From an uncultured Thiotrichaceae bacterium (GTDB lineage Bacteria > Pseudomonadota > Gammaproteobacteria > Thiotrichales > Thiotrichaceae): a DNA stretch of 6,597 nucleotides. Positions 1-6,500 of the stretch are shown here, one piece after another. The first letter of the stretch is position 1. Every line of letters begins with the position of its first letter. The position numbers and the translations under genes are program-made. The DNA lies in the NCBI GenBank assembly GCA_938038645.1, contig CALHTA010000023.1:1-6597 (forward strand), given 5' to 3'. Below the pieces are notes generated by a model that worked only from the letters and a program-made list of their open reading frames with translations, did no database searches and was not told the DNA's origin.

Positions 1-117
1 CTTCTAATTGTCATCTTCATAAGAAAAACGTAACCGCTTGGCTGGAACTCTAGCCTTACATCGCGTCTGAATCTCTATGGTAACTACTAATCGTTACTTC
101 CCCCATTTAGTAACTTT

Positions 118-127
118 AGAGAAAGGA
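118..127 (+). promoter_or_regulatory. Ribosome binding site of the lipoprotein gene
   Basis: A purine-rich AGAGAAAGGA stretch ends nine bases before the ATG at 137. No comparable site precedes the in-frame ATG at 77. This decides the start and puts a lipoprotein signal peptide exactly at the N-terminus. No convincing -35/-10 pair was found in the preceding bases. Confidence 0.7.
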
Positions 128-136
128 TTCCTAAAC

Positions 137-1153
137 ATGTACAAGAAACTTAACCTCACCGTGTCTAGCAGTCTAGTCGTCGGTTTATTTTTAACTGGCT
201 GTAGCCAACAACAAATCAGCGGCGGATCACAACAGTCAGTCGGTGGCCAACAGGTTTACAGCAACTCATCATCTGCTGCCTCAGGCGGTGTTGGCAGGGC
301 TGTCTTAGATGGATCTGGTAATGCTATCACCGACGGTTATGGCGGTATTGTAAGAGATACCATTATCACAGCGTCAAACAATGCTGCGCATGCAGCCAGT
401 TATGCTGCCGATATGCAAACGGCTCCTATTGTAAAGCCCATGAAGCCAACGGCTTATGACCATCAAGTTCAAGATACTGTCGTACCAAGCACTCCTGACA
501 TTCATCACCATGATGTACGGCCAACACAGCATGTCCGCCAGCCGATGGCGAAACCTGTACAAAGAATGGCAAAGCCGATACAGAGACAAAGTGTTGCGTA
601 TACGAATCATAGTTCAGGTATGCCGCCGGCAAAGCCTGGTCAATGCTATGCCAAGGTTCGTACGGGGCCGATGTACAAAAATGTTGTCAAAAGAGTGCAG
701 GTTAGTCCGGCAGTTAATAAGCGCGTTTTAGTTCGTGGTCCTCAATATCGCCATGTCAACAAACGCGTCCTAGTTCGCCCTGCTACTCATACTTACCGTT
801 ATATTCCGGCTCAGTACTCACAGGTAAGCAAGCGCGTATTAGTAAAACCTGCCCATTACGCATGGCAAAAAGGCAAAAAAGGCCCGGTCACTCGCATTGA
901 TAATGCAACAGGTGAGATTCTTTGCCGCGTTAAAATTCCAGCGGTCTACCGCACGGTAGTCCAGAAGGTTTTGGTTAGACCTGCACAACGTGTTAAAAAG
1001 CATATCCCTGCTGTTTTCCAAAATGTGAAACAGAGGCAACTTGCATCTCCAGCGCTATACCGAAATGTTCACCAGCCAGCACGCTTTGTGAATAAGACAT
1101 ACAAGGTAAAGCATGGTGGCACAGGTTATAGATGGCAGCCGATAAACTGCTAA
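137..1153 (+). CDS. Outer-membrane-type lipoprotein with basic KRVLV-type tandem repeats
   Basis: This 338-residue protein begins with a lipoprotein signal peptide: basic MYKK, a hydrophobic core and a lipobox L19-T-G-C22. Ser at +2, rather than Asp, predicts Lol sorting to the outer membrane. Residues 23-52 are rich in Gln, Ser and Gly. Residues 57-74 (DGSGNAITDGYGG core) resemble a motif near the N-terminus of some OmpA-family proteins, with Ile where Cys is common. Residues 95-165 are a Pro/His/Lys-rich linker. A PPAKPGQCYAKV segment (163-174) opens a strongly basic repeat domain (178-311) with units of the form P-A-x-Y-x-x-V-x-K-R-V-L-V-x-P-A. The family commonly carries such repeats before a C-terminal OmpA peptidoglycan-binding domain, which is absent here; the protein ends YRWQPINC. 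Cys170, Cys263 and Cys338 could form disulfides. An upstream in-frame ATG at 77 would add 20 residues before the signal peptide and lacks a ribosome site. The lipoprotein call is firm; the function is unknown, with an envelope structural or wall-contact role inferred. Confidence 0.85.
   Translation: MYKKLNLTVSSSLVVGLFLTGCSQQQISGGSQQSVGGQQVYSNSSSAASGGVGRAVLDGSGNAITDGYGGIVRDTIITASNNAAHAASYAADMQTAPIVKPMKPTAYDHQVQDTVVPSTPDIHHHDVRPTQHVRQPMAKPVQRMAKPIQRQSVAYTNHSSGMPPAKPGQCYAKVRTGPMYKNVVKRVQVSPAVNKRVLVRGPQYRHVNKRVLVRPATHTYRYIPAQYSQVSKRVLVKPAHYAWQKGKKGPVTRIDNATGEILCRVKIPAVYRTVVQKVLVRPAQRVKKHIPAVFQNVKQRQLASPALYRNVHQPARFVNKTYKVKHGGTGYRWQPINC
668..1069 (+). repeat. Degenerate protein-level tandem repeat in the lipoprotein gene
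   Basis: About five to six degenerate copies of a roughly 15-residue unit lie at residues 179-192, 202-216, 224-239, 268-283, 291-306 and a partial copy at 305-311. The core is Tyr, then Val two or three residues later, then K-R-V-L-V and Pro-Ala. At DNA level only short pieces such as AAGCGCGTTTTAGTTCG and AAACGCGTCCTAGTTCG remain similar, so the repeats are old and kept by selection on protein rather than recently duplicated. A non-repeat insert (residues 243-263) splits the array. Confidence 0.7.
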
Positions 1154-1179
1154 AACAAACATAGTGATATAATAAAATT

Positions 1180-1213
1180 AAACCACAGGCTTTTACAGGT
1201 CTGTGGTTTTTTT
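1180..1213 (+). terminator. Rho-independent terminator, possibly bidirectional
   Basis: AAACCACAG (1180-1188) pairs perfectly with CTGTGGTTT (1201-1209). The stem can be extended inward by a G-U and a C-G pair. A run of seven T follows on the plus strand (1207-1213). It lies 26 bases after the lipoprotein stop codon and directly past the stop of the minus-strand operon (1212-1214), so the T-run overlaps that stop. On the minus strand the stem is followed by the weaker T-rich AATTTTATTATAT, so it may end both converging transcripts, better for the plus strand. Confidence 0.85.
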
Positions 1214-1859
1214 ATGATGATTTTGCGGCTGCGTCCGAGCCCAAAAACGAAGGTAAGTATTGGCACTCATTGCTATAGCTCAAGTCACAAATACTGGGTG
1301 GGAAATCAGAGTTGACTGGCTTCCAACCTGACTTAACCTGCCGACCTTGCAGGTACTTTCGTGCCTCTCTAAAACTCTCAAATCCACTTCCTGAAGTACT
1401 ACCTGGATTCGTTTCATCATAAACAAAGAAATACGCAAAGTATTGTTGTGGGTCAATTGCCTGTAACTGTTTTTGCAGTTCGCTGCCCGGCTTTTGCAAC
1501 TCTGTAAATTTTGGCCAATCGTCAGTACCACGCGCGTGAAATGAAATGCCTTTCTTCTCATCAATCTGCGCGAATAAACCTTGATAGCCAAGATCAAAAA
1601 TACGCTTATTGTTGGCAGCGCCTTTCCCTGCTTCTTGAGCGGCATTGATAAAGACCTGTTCGGTATTCAATATGAGAAGGCGATCATCTTTACTGATGAT
1701 ATAAAGCGGCCGTAGGTCAGTTTCATGCTCTATAGGGATTTCGAGTTCATAGGTTTTATTATTATCGTGAATCAGGTTGATGACGGCAAAAATGATAAGA
1801 ATCCCAACCGAGTTTGATACAATATCCGTTAAAGAATCGATGTTAATCAGGTTTTTCAT
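1212..1859 (-). CDS. ExbD/TolR-like single-span membrane protein with the membrane aspartate (third gene of motor-like operon)
   Basis: This 215-residue protein has one N-terminal membrane span (about residues 13-31) preceded by NLINIDSLTDIVSN, then a periplasmic domain (about 34-215). The D12-I-V-x-N-x-V-G-I-L-I-I pattern aligns with the start of the ExbD/TolR span (ExbD-type P-F-x-D-V-x-L-V-L-L-I-I), and D12 falls on the conserved ion-carrying Asp. Near the C-terminus, residues 158-182 (GFESFREARKYL, then SGWKPV) resemble a motif in the preceding protein. Cys191 and Cys199 could form a disulfide. The ATG at 1859 is chosen because it makes a four-base ATGA overlap with the stop of the gene before it and has a GGGGG stretch upstream. 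The alternative TTG at 1892 would add 11 polar residues. It is the last gene of the operon, ending at the terminator. Placement in the ExbD/TolR superfamily rests on the short membrane motif and the neighbours. Its job is unknown. Confidence 0.75.
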   Translation of the reverse strand: MKNLINIDSLTDIVSNSVGILIIFAVINLIHDNNKTYELEIPIEHETDLRPLYIISKDDRLLILNTEQVFINAAQEAGKGAANNKRIFDLGYQGLFAQIDEKKGISFHARGTDDWPKFTELQKPGSELQKQLQAIDPQQYFAYFFVYDETNPGSTSGSGFESFREARKYLQGRQVKSGWKPVNSDFPPSICDLSYSNECQYLPSFLGSDAAAKSS

Positions 1860-2470
1860 TTCGCCCCCTGATTGTGCAAGCTCAACGACCAATTAGCATC
1901 TAAAGGTTCCAAGCCAATACTAATGCTTCTCGCATCACCTGATCGGCTCATTACGCTACGGACTTTTTGATATGCCTCGCCACCGTTTGGATATATACCA
2001 AACAACATAAACTCCTCATAAAGAAAGTTTACTCGCAGCGCCATCTCATTAACTTGCCTCATTTCATACAACCAAAGGCTGATGTCTTCAACATTAGGCG
2101 GTCGGGCAACTAAAGCAGGATCGGCTTGAGCATATTTAACCTCGTCAATGACACGCTGACGACGCAAAATGATCATGGCGAGTAAGGAACGTGATTCCTC
2201 ATCTACCACCTGCTGCAAAGCCAATAACCGGTTGATTGGAGGAACGCTGATCACACCATCAGGTAACGTGAACACCTGAAAGGCTACTTTATAACCTTGC
2301 TCTAACTCCATCGTCAGTTCAATTTTTTGAGGCGTCGAAACGCTGCTCAAAATATTAATAAACGACAGCACACCCATCACACACAGGAAAATACTTAAGA
2401 ACGGAAACAGACTTATTTCCAGTTTTTCCTGCGGTAAGTAGCGGGCGTAACGAGACGCTCTACTGGCCAT
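1856..2470 (-). CDS. ExbD/TolR-like single-span membrane protein lacking the membrane aspartate (second gene of motor-like operon)
   Basis: This 204-residue protein has a basic N-tail (MASRASRYAR), one membrane span (about 21-42, SLFPFLSIFLCVMGVLSFI) and a periplasmic domain to the end. The span starts with P-F-L-S, which aligns with the P-F-x-D motif of ExbD/TolR, so Ser26 sits where the ion-carrying Asp is expected and no acidic residue lies within the span. I recall P-F-L-S-x-x-x-C-V-x-G proteins as an uncharacterised group found beside MotA/TolQ/ExbB channels in diverse bacteria. Residues 158-190 (GIYPNGGEAYQKVR, then IGLEPL) resemble the C-terminal part of the following protein, so the two are probably distant paralogues. 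The ATG at 2470 overlaps the end of the channel gene by 11 bases. A TTG at 2500 is possible but less likely. A four-base overlap follows downstream. The tight packing suggests a shared complex. Function unknown. Confidence 0.72.
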   Translation of the reverse strand: MASRASRYARYLPQEKLEISLFPFLSIFLCVMGVLSFINILSSVSTPQKIELTMELEQGYKVAFQVFTLPDGVISVPPINRLLALQQVVDEESRSLLAMIILRRQRVIDEVKYAQADPALVARPPNVEDISLWLYEMRQVNEMALRVNFLYEEFMLFGIYPNGGEAYQKVRSVMSRSGDARSISIGLEPLDANWSLSLHNQGAK

Positions 2471-3482
2471 GCTTCTTGTAGTCGCTGAGACGAGATTCAA
2501 AGATCATTTCATAAAGATCTTCCATCGTTTCCTGCAATGCGCCAACCTGCGTACTCAGCATTTTTATCTCATTAGCGACTGATTGTACGGGTGCCATATT
2601 GGTACCATCCGCAGCAACAAGGTTAGCACCAGCGGCTGTGACACCACCTGCAACGAACTCTAGTCTTGGCTTAATTTCATGAAACCACTGTTGGTCAAGC
2701 TGAATAAGGTATGCTTCTTCGCGCTTTTCCAAGGCAATCAATGTCATCATCAACGGCACACTTAACAGCAAAGCGAGCAGTGTTGTATCGAAAGCCGTTG
2801 CGAGTGAGTTGGTCACTAAGGGTAGGTTGTCTTTCAACATCGATGAAACGTCTGTTACCGAGTTAGTCGCCGTCATCGCATCTGAGAAATGCGCAATACC
2901 ATTACTAATTCCCCAGACTGTTCCGATGAACCCAAGAATTGGGATAGCCCAAACCATAAACCGAGGCAGGGCGAACGAACCACGCATATATTCGCGTTCC
3001 GTAATCCCAAATGCCTCATCCACCTCAGCAGAGGGGTTGGATTGAGAAAGAAATAAACGTAACCGAGTCAGTAGTAAGTTGTCATGCGTTACTTTACTGC
3101 CTGATAGTTTTTGCTGAAGGCTTGCTAAGATACCGTTGCTCTCAGTGGTAGCAATCGTTTCACTTAGCACACCAGGCAAAGCACGTTTTGCCACGACTTC
3201 CGTTTGTTGCTGCTCGCTGATTAAGCGACCTCGCTTCATCCAAAGATGCATTAAGCTTGCAACAAAGAACCACAAAATCAACGGTGAAATCCAGTTCCCA
3301 AATAGAATATTCATCAAACGGTGCATCGTCTGAACGTCTAAAAATAGGTGAACTAAGAGTGCAGGAATCAAAACTAGAATAGCACCCAAAATTAGAGGCT
3401 GTAAAAAAGCCTGCTCTACCGGATATTGTCTTGCAATGGCTACCGCAGTTGGTTGGCCCCTGTTTACAGTTTCTTCAGTCAC
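2460..3482 (-). CDS. MotA/TolQ/ExbB-family proton channel protein (first gene of motor-like operon)
   Basis: This 340-residue inner-membrane protein would form the ion-conducting ring of a TolQ/ExbB/MotA-type motor. Four membrane spans can be read: about 28-48, 64-82, 172-195 and 222-249, with a cytoplasmic loop at 83-170 and a cytoplasmic tail from 251. The third span holds PILGFIGTVWGI (181-192), the family signature, with Thr188 at the usual pore threonine. The fourth holds NSLATAFDTTLLALLLSVP, with Thr229 at the second conserved position. The tail (296-332) looks like a short amphipathic helix or coiled coil. TolQ and ExbB have three spans, so the count is closer to MotA. The start is GTG at 3482; an in-frame TAG lies just upstream and the next Met is at residue 53, so no better start exists. 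Only a weak AGAGA precedes it. Family membership is firm. The exact subfamily and partner process are not identifiable. Confidence 0.88.
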   Translation of the reverse strand: MTEETVNRGQPTAVAIARQYPVEQAFLQPLILGAILVLIPALLVHLFLDVQTMHRLMNILFGNWISPLILWFFVASLMHLWMKRGRLISEQQQTEVVAKRALPGVLSETIATTESNGILASLQQKLSGSKVTHDNLLLTRLRLFLSQSNPSAEVDEAFGITEREYMRGSFALPRFMVWAIPILGFIGTVWGISNGIAHFSDAMTATNSVTDVSSMLKDNLPLVTNSLATAFDTTLLALLLSVPLMMTLIALEKREEAYLIQLDQQWFHEIKPRLEFVAGGVTAAGANLVAADGTNMAPVQSVANEIKMLSTQVGALQETMEDLYEMIFESRLSDYKKHGQ

Positions 3483-3514
3483 GTTGTTATTTCTCTAAAC
3501 ATTATTGTTCTCAT
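3479..3514 (-). CDS. Possible 11-codon coupling ORF between dacB and the channel gene
   Basis: Between the two genes an ATG overlaps the dacB stop (TAATG) and opens a short frame, MRTIMFREITT, whose TGA overlaps the GTG start of the channel gene (GTGA). Ribosomes finishing dacB could restart here and hand over to the channel gene, which has a rare GTG start and a weak ribosome site. Only the overlap geometry supports this. There is no good Shine-Dalgarno before the ATG and such a short frame can arise by chance, so a peptide product is unproven. Confidence 0.2.
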   Translation of the reverse strand: MRTIMFREITT

Positions 3515-4974
3515 TAATTCCGATAGGCCAACTGCTGATCAGTCTTTCCCCAAAACACCCACTCAATGAAATTATCATGAATTAAGCGCGCTCGACTACG
3601 AGCCTTTGGGTCATTGTGCAATATTGATACAACATAAGTCCGGCCATCTGCCGCATTTACATAACCTGCAATTCCACGAACATCTCTAAGCGTGCCTGTT
3701 TTGAAGAAACCGCGGCCTCTTACAGCAGAAGAACGTAATCGGCTTTTCATCGTGCCATCCACTCCAGCAACAGCCATTGAGCGCATCAGTGCTTCACGAT
3801 GCGGTCCTCTAAAAGCTCTTGTAAGCAAGTGTGAAATATTCTCTGTGCTTATTCGAGCATATCGACTTAAACCAGAACCATTTTCAATACGCAGCTCAGG
3901 AAAGTCCAAGCCTTGACTACGCAAATAATCGTCAATCGCCTCAGCGCCTTTTCTTGGAGTACCCGGTGCGCCAAAACGCTTAGCACCAATCGAACGCATC
4001 AGCTGCCTAGCCATGACATTATTACTATCTTTCACAACCGTTGGTAATAATTGAGCCAACGACTTGGAGTAGTGAGTATGAATAGGGCGGGCATTAGGAG
4101 GTGTCGCACCTACCATAAACTGAGTGTTGATATTGCCTTTAAGTTCCCGCTTCCAAATACGTTGGATTGCAGAGTACATGGTATTAGCTGGATCCGTCAC
4201 CGCCATTGTGAAACCGCGTGCACGACAACGTCTTGCCATATAGCCAGAGAAAGTAATGGTTACCTTGTCGCCATAGCCACGTTTAACGCTTGTTCTCACT
4301 TTACAGCTACGCTTAGCGCGCTTAATTCTGTTTACGATATGAAGGTTATGTGCCGGTGTCCTGGTTGTTACTGAAATTTTATTGCCTCGACGTGAAGCAG
4401 TAAAAGTAGAACGCCTTTCGTTAAACATCAATGCGTCAGGCTGAGCATTGTAAGAACTGTACGGTTTTCCATCAAATGCGCCGGGATCAATTTTTGGCCC
4501 ATTAAAATGAGTGTCATCAAAGATTAGTCGACCATTGATCGTGTGGATACCTTTTCGTCGAAGTTGACTCAACATTTCACGTAAACCCTGAGTATCAAAG
4601 TCAGGTGCGCCATATCCTTTAATATAAACATTACCCGACAAAACGCCACCTTGAAGATTACCATTTGTTGAGATTTCGATGGGCCAACGGTAGTTTGGAC
4701 CTAAAACACCGATTGCAACATAAGCCGTCAGTAGCTTCATTACTGAGGCAGGATTACGCGCAACTTGAGCATTATGGGAGATCAATGGTCGAGGTGAGCC
4801 AATCGCTTGAACGTAAGCACTCATTCCCCATGGAGACATTCCTTTAGAGCGTAAAAGCTGTTGTATTTCTGCAGGTAGGTTAGGGTAGATCGGTTGTGCG
4901 GCGGCTGCCTGGTTTGTTGGTATTAGTATCGCCAACATGACGCAGACTGTTGTTAAAATTGCCCTTATTTTCAT
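3514..4974 (-). CDS. dacB: D-alanyl-D-alanine carboxypeptidase/endopeptidase, PBP4 type (peptidase family S13)
   Basis: This is a periplasmic serine peptidase that removes the terminal D-Ala of peptidoglycan stem peptides and cuts D-Ala-mDAP cross-links. Length is 486 residues against about 477 for E. coli PBP4. A signal peptide spans residues 1-26 (MKIRAIL, hydrophobic core, AAAA cleavage region). All three penicillin-binding motifs are present: S77-V-M-K80 with the acylated Ser, S317-N-N319, and K425-T-G427 followed by TLRDVRG. The roughly 240-residue gap between the first two motifs is the large insert typical of class C PBPs, so domains II and III are kept. Cys224 and Cys250 lie in this insert and might pair. 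The insert is unusually basic around 216-254. A good AAGGTG site sits seven bases before the ATG. It follows ubiD by 56 bp and precedes the motor-like genes by 31 bp, so cotranscription is likely. The enzymatic class is secure; in vivo balance between carboxypeptidase and endopeptidase activity is not visible. Confidence 0.95.
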   Translation of the reverse strand: MKIRAILTTVCVMLAILIPTNQAAAAQPIYPNLPAEIQQLLRSKGMSPWGMSAYVQAIGSPRPLISHNAQVARNPASVMKLLTAYVAIGVLGPNYRWPIEISTNGNLQGGVLSGNVYIKGYGAPDFDTQGLREMLSQLRRKGIHTINGRLIFDDTHFNGPKIDPGAFDGKPYSSYNAQPDALMFNERRSTFTASRRGNKISVTTRTPAHNLHIVNRIKRAKRSCKVRTSVKRGYGDKVTITFSGYMARRCRARGFTMAVTDPANTMYSAIQRIWKRELKGNINTQFMVGATPPNARPIHTHYSKSLAQLLPTVVKDSNNVMARQLMRSIGAKRFGAPGTPRKGAEAIDDYLRSQGLDFPELRIENGSGLSRYARISTENISHLLTRAFRGPHREALMRSMAVAGVDGTMKSRLRSSAVRGRGFFKTGTLRDVRGIAGYVNAADGRTYVVSILHNDPKARSRARLIHDNFIEWVFWGKTDQQLAYRN

Positions 4975-4981
4975 TTAGTTA

Positions 4982-4987
4982 CACCTT
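4982..4987 (-). promoter_or_regulatory. Ribosome binding site of dacB
   Basis: AAGGTG on the minus strand lies seven bases upstream of the ATG at 4974. It is the clearest Shine-Dalgarno in the minus-strand gene group, where the other starts depend mostly on overlap with the preceding gene. Confidence 0.65.
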
Positions 4988-5030
4988 ATTTCGGGAGTTA
5001 TTTTTATTATTATTGTTCAGTACCGATTGT

Positions 5031-6500
5031 TTATTTGTCGATACCTAGCTCCGACCACATACTATCAACACGGGCCTTAACCTCATCTTTCATTATTATG
5101 GGTTCACCCCATTCGCGGGTAGTTTCCCCTTCCCACTTATTGGTTGCATCCATCCCCATTTTAGAACCTAAACCTGAGACAGGCGATGCAAAATCCAAAT
5201 AATCAATTGGAGTGTTTTCAATCAATAGTGTATCACGTGCTGGGTCCATTCGGGTAGTCATTGCCCAAATCACATCTTCCCAGTTCCGTGTATTGATATC
5301 GTCATCCACCACAATAACGAACTTAGTATACATGAACTGCCTTAAGAAAGACCAAACGCCCATCATTACCCGCTTAGCATGACCTGGATATTGTTTCTTC
5401 ATACTCACCACTGCCATTCGGTAGGAACAACCTTCAGGCGGCAAATAGAAATCAACAATTTCTGGAAACTGCTTTTGTAATATAGGCACAAACACCTCAT
5501 TAAGCGCAACACCAAGTATCGCAGGCTCATCGGGCGGACGACCTGTATAGGTACTATGATAAATTGGTTTATGTCTATGCGTAATGCGCTCTACTGTAAA
5601 CACTGGGAAAGTATCGACTTCATTGTAATAACCCGTGTGATCACCAAATGGTCCTTCAGGCGCCATATCATCAGGGTATAAGTGCCCCTCCAATACAAAC
5701 TCAGCCGTTGCCGGCACCTGCAAGTCATTGCCAATACATTCTGCAAGCTCGGTACGTGATCCTCGTAACAAACCAGCAAAGGCATATTCTGATAAAGTGT
5801 CAGGAACGGGCGTAACCGCACCTAATATCGTTGCGGGGTCAGCACCCAAAGCAACACTAATAGGGAATGGCTCGCCAGGATGCTCTTGCTTCCATTCACG
5901 AAAATCTAATGCCCCTCCACGGTGGGACAACCAACGCATGATCAATCGATTCTTACCAATTAATTGCATTCGATAGATGCCAAGGTTTTGACGCTTTTTA
6001 TGCGGCCCTTTAGTAATGACTAAGCCCCAAGTAATTAACGGTGCAACATCACCCGGCCAGCAATGCTGAATTGGAATTTTATTAAGGTCTACTTGATCAC
6101 CTTCAACCACCACTTCTTGACAGGCTGGCTTTTTGATTTTCTTCGGTGCCATATCAAGCACTTTGCGGTACTTAGGAATCAGGTTCAGTGCATCACGAAA
6201 TCCTTTAGGAGGCTCTGGCTCCTTAAGCATGGCAAGCAATTGGCCCACGCCACGTAAAGCCTCAACACTTTCCTCACCCATGCCCATCGCAACACGCCTA
6301 GTTGTTCCAAACAGGTTTGTTAAAACGGGTGTTTCATGACCTTTAGGATTTTCAAACAGTAGAGCAGGGCCGCCGGCTCTCAAGACGCGATCAGAAATCT
6401 CCGTCATTTCCAAATAAGGATCCACTTCAGTCGTGATGCGTTTGAGTTCGCCCTGCGCTTCAAGCTGCTCAATGAAGTCCCTTAGATCTTTATATTTCAT
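5031..6500 (-). CDS. ubiD: 3-octaprenyl-4-hydroxybenzoate decarboxylase (UbiD)
   Basis: UbiD removes the carboxyl group of the polyprenyl-4-hydroxybenzoate intermediate in ubiquinone synthesis, using prenylated FMN made by UbiX and a divalent metal. The 489 residues match E. coli UbiD almost end to end, from [21 protein letters not shown] at the start through [92 protein letters not shown] and TRMDPARDT. Asn172 and Glu238 correspond to the metal-binding Asn175 and Glu241 of E. coli, and Asp287 to the catalytic acid Asp290 (the E. coli protein has three extra N-terminal residues). No key residue is missing. The ATG overlaps the stop of the bioF-like gene (ATGA) and has no clear ribosome site of its own, which points to translational coupling. 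dacB follows after 56 bp. No ubiX is present in this window. Confidence 0.98.
   Translation of the reverse strand: MKYKDLRDFIEQLEAQGELKRITTEVDPYLEMTEISDRVLRAGGPALLFENPKGHETPVLTNLFGTTRRVAMGMGEESVEALRGVGQLLAMLKEPEPPKGFRDALNLIPKYRKVLDMAPKKIKKPACQEVVVEGDQVDLNKIPIQHCWPGDVAPLITWGLVITKGPHKKRQNLGIYRMQLIGKNRLIMRWLSHRGGALDFREWKQEHPGEPFPISVALGADPATILGAVTPVPDTLSEYAFAGLLRGSRTELAECIGNDLQVPATAEFVLEGHLYPDDMAPEGPFGDHTGYYNEVDTFPVFTVERITHRHKPIYHSTYTGRPPDEPAILGVALNEVFVPILQKQFPEIVDFYLPPEGCSYRMAVVSMKKQYPGHAKRVMMGVWSFLRQFMYTKFVIVVDDDINTRNWEDVIWAMTTRMDPARDTLLIENTPIDYLDFASPVSGLGSKMGMDATNKWEGETTREWGEPIIMKDEVKARVDSMWSELGIDK

Noticed and set aside
1..20. Minus-strand ATG at 20 (MKMTIR) as the start of a divergent gene
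   Set aside because: Only six codons are visible and there is no Shine-Dalgarno before it.
1..33. Frame reading LLIVIFIRKT then stop, as the tail of an upstream plus-strand membrane protein
   Set aside because: Ten hydrophobic-leaning codons at the window edge are too few to tell from chance, and no stop codon context or homology can be judged.
55..81. CTTACA (55-60) and TATGGT (76-81) as a promoter for the lipoprotein gene
   Set aside because: The 15-base spacer is short and the -10 match is poor; not strong enough to annotate.
80..97. GTAAC/GTTAC inverted repeat with eight-base spacer upstream of the lipoprotein gene, with further GTAAC copies at 30 and 110
   Set aside because: Five-base arms in a short AT-rich leader are expected by chance; no known operator was recognised.
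77..136. Twenty-codon N-terminal extension of the lipoprotein from the ATG at 77
   Set aside because: No ribosome site precedes it, while the ATG at 137 has a good one and begins a clean lipoprotein signal peptide.
374..731. Overlapping frames inside the lipoprotein gene
   Set aside because: Composition is that of frame-shifted repeat-rich sequence and no start signals are present.
2460..3482. Zorya-type anti-phage system (ZorA/ZorB motor)
   Set aside because: The channel gene belongs to the same broad superfamily, but the two small proteins show no OmpA/MotB-type peptidoglycan-binding domain and no helicase or nuclease gene accompanies them.
3692..4847. Plus-strand open frames of 60-107 codons opposite dacB
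   Set aside because: They lie antisense to a well-supported gene, have no recognisable domains or ribosome sites, and are explained as its shadows.
5012..5041. Minus-strand TCGACA and AACAAT, 18 bases apart, as an internal promoter for dacB
   Set aside because: The -35 match is good but the -10 is only four of six in an AT-rich gap, so it may be chance.
5591..6339. Open frames on both strands inside ubiD
   Set aside because: ubiD is conserved along its whole length and these frames show no protein-like features of their own.
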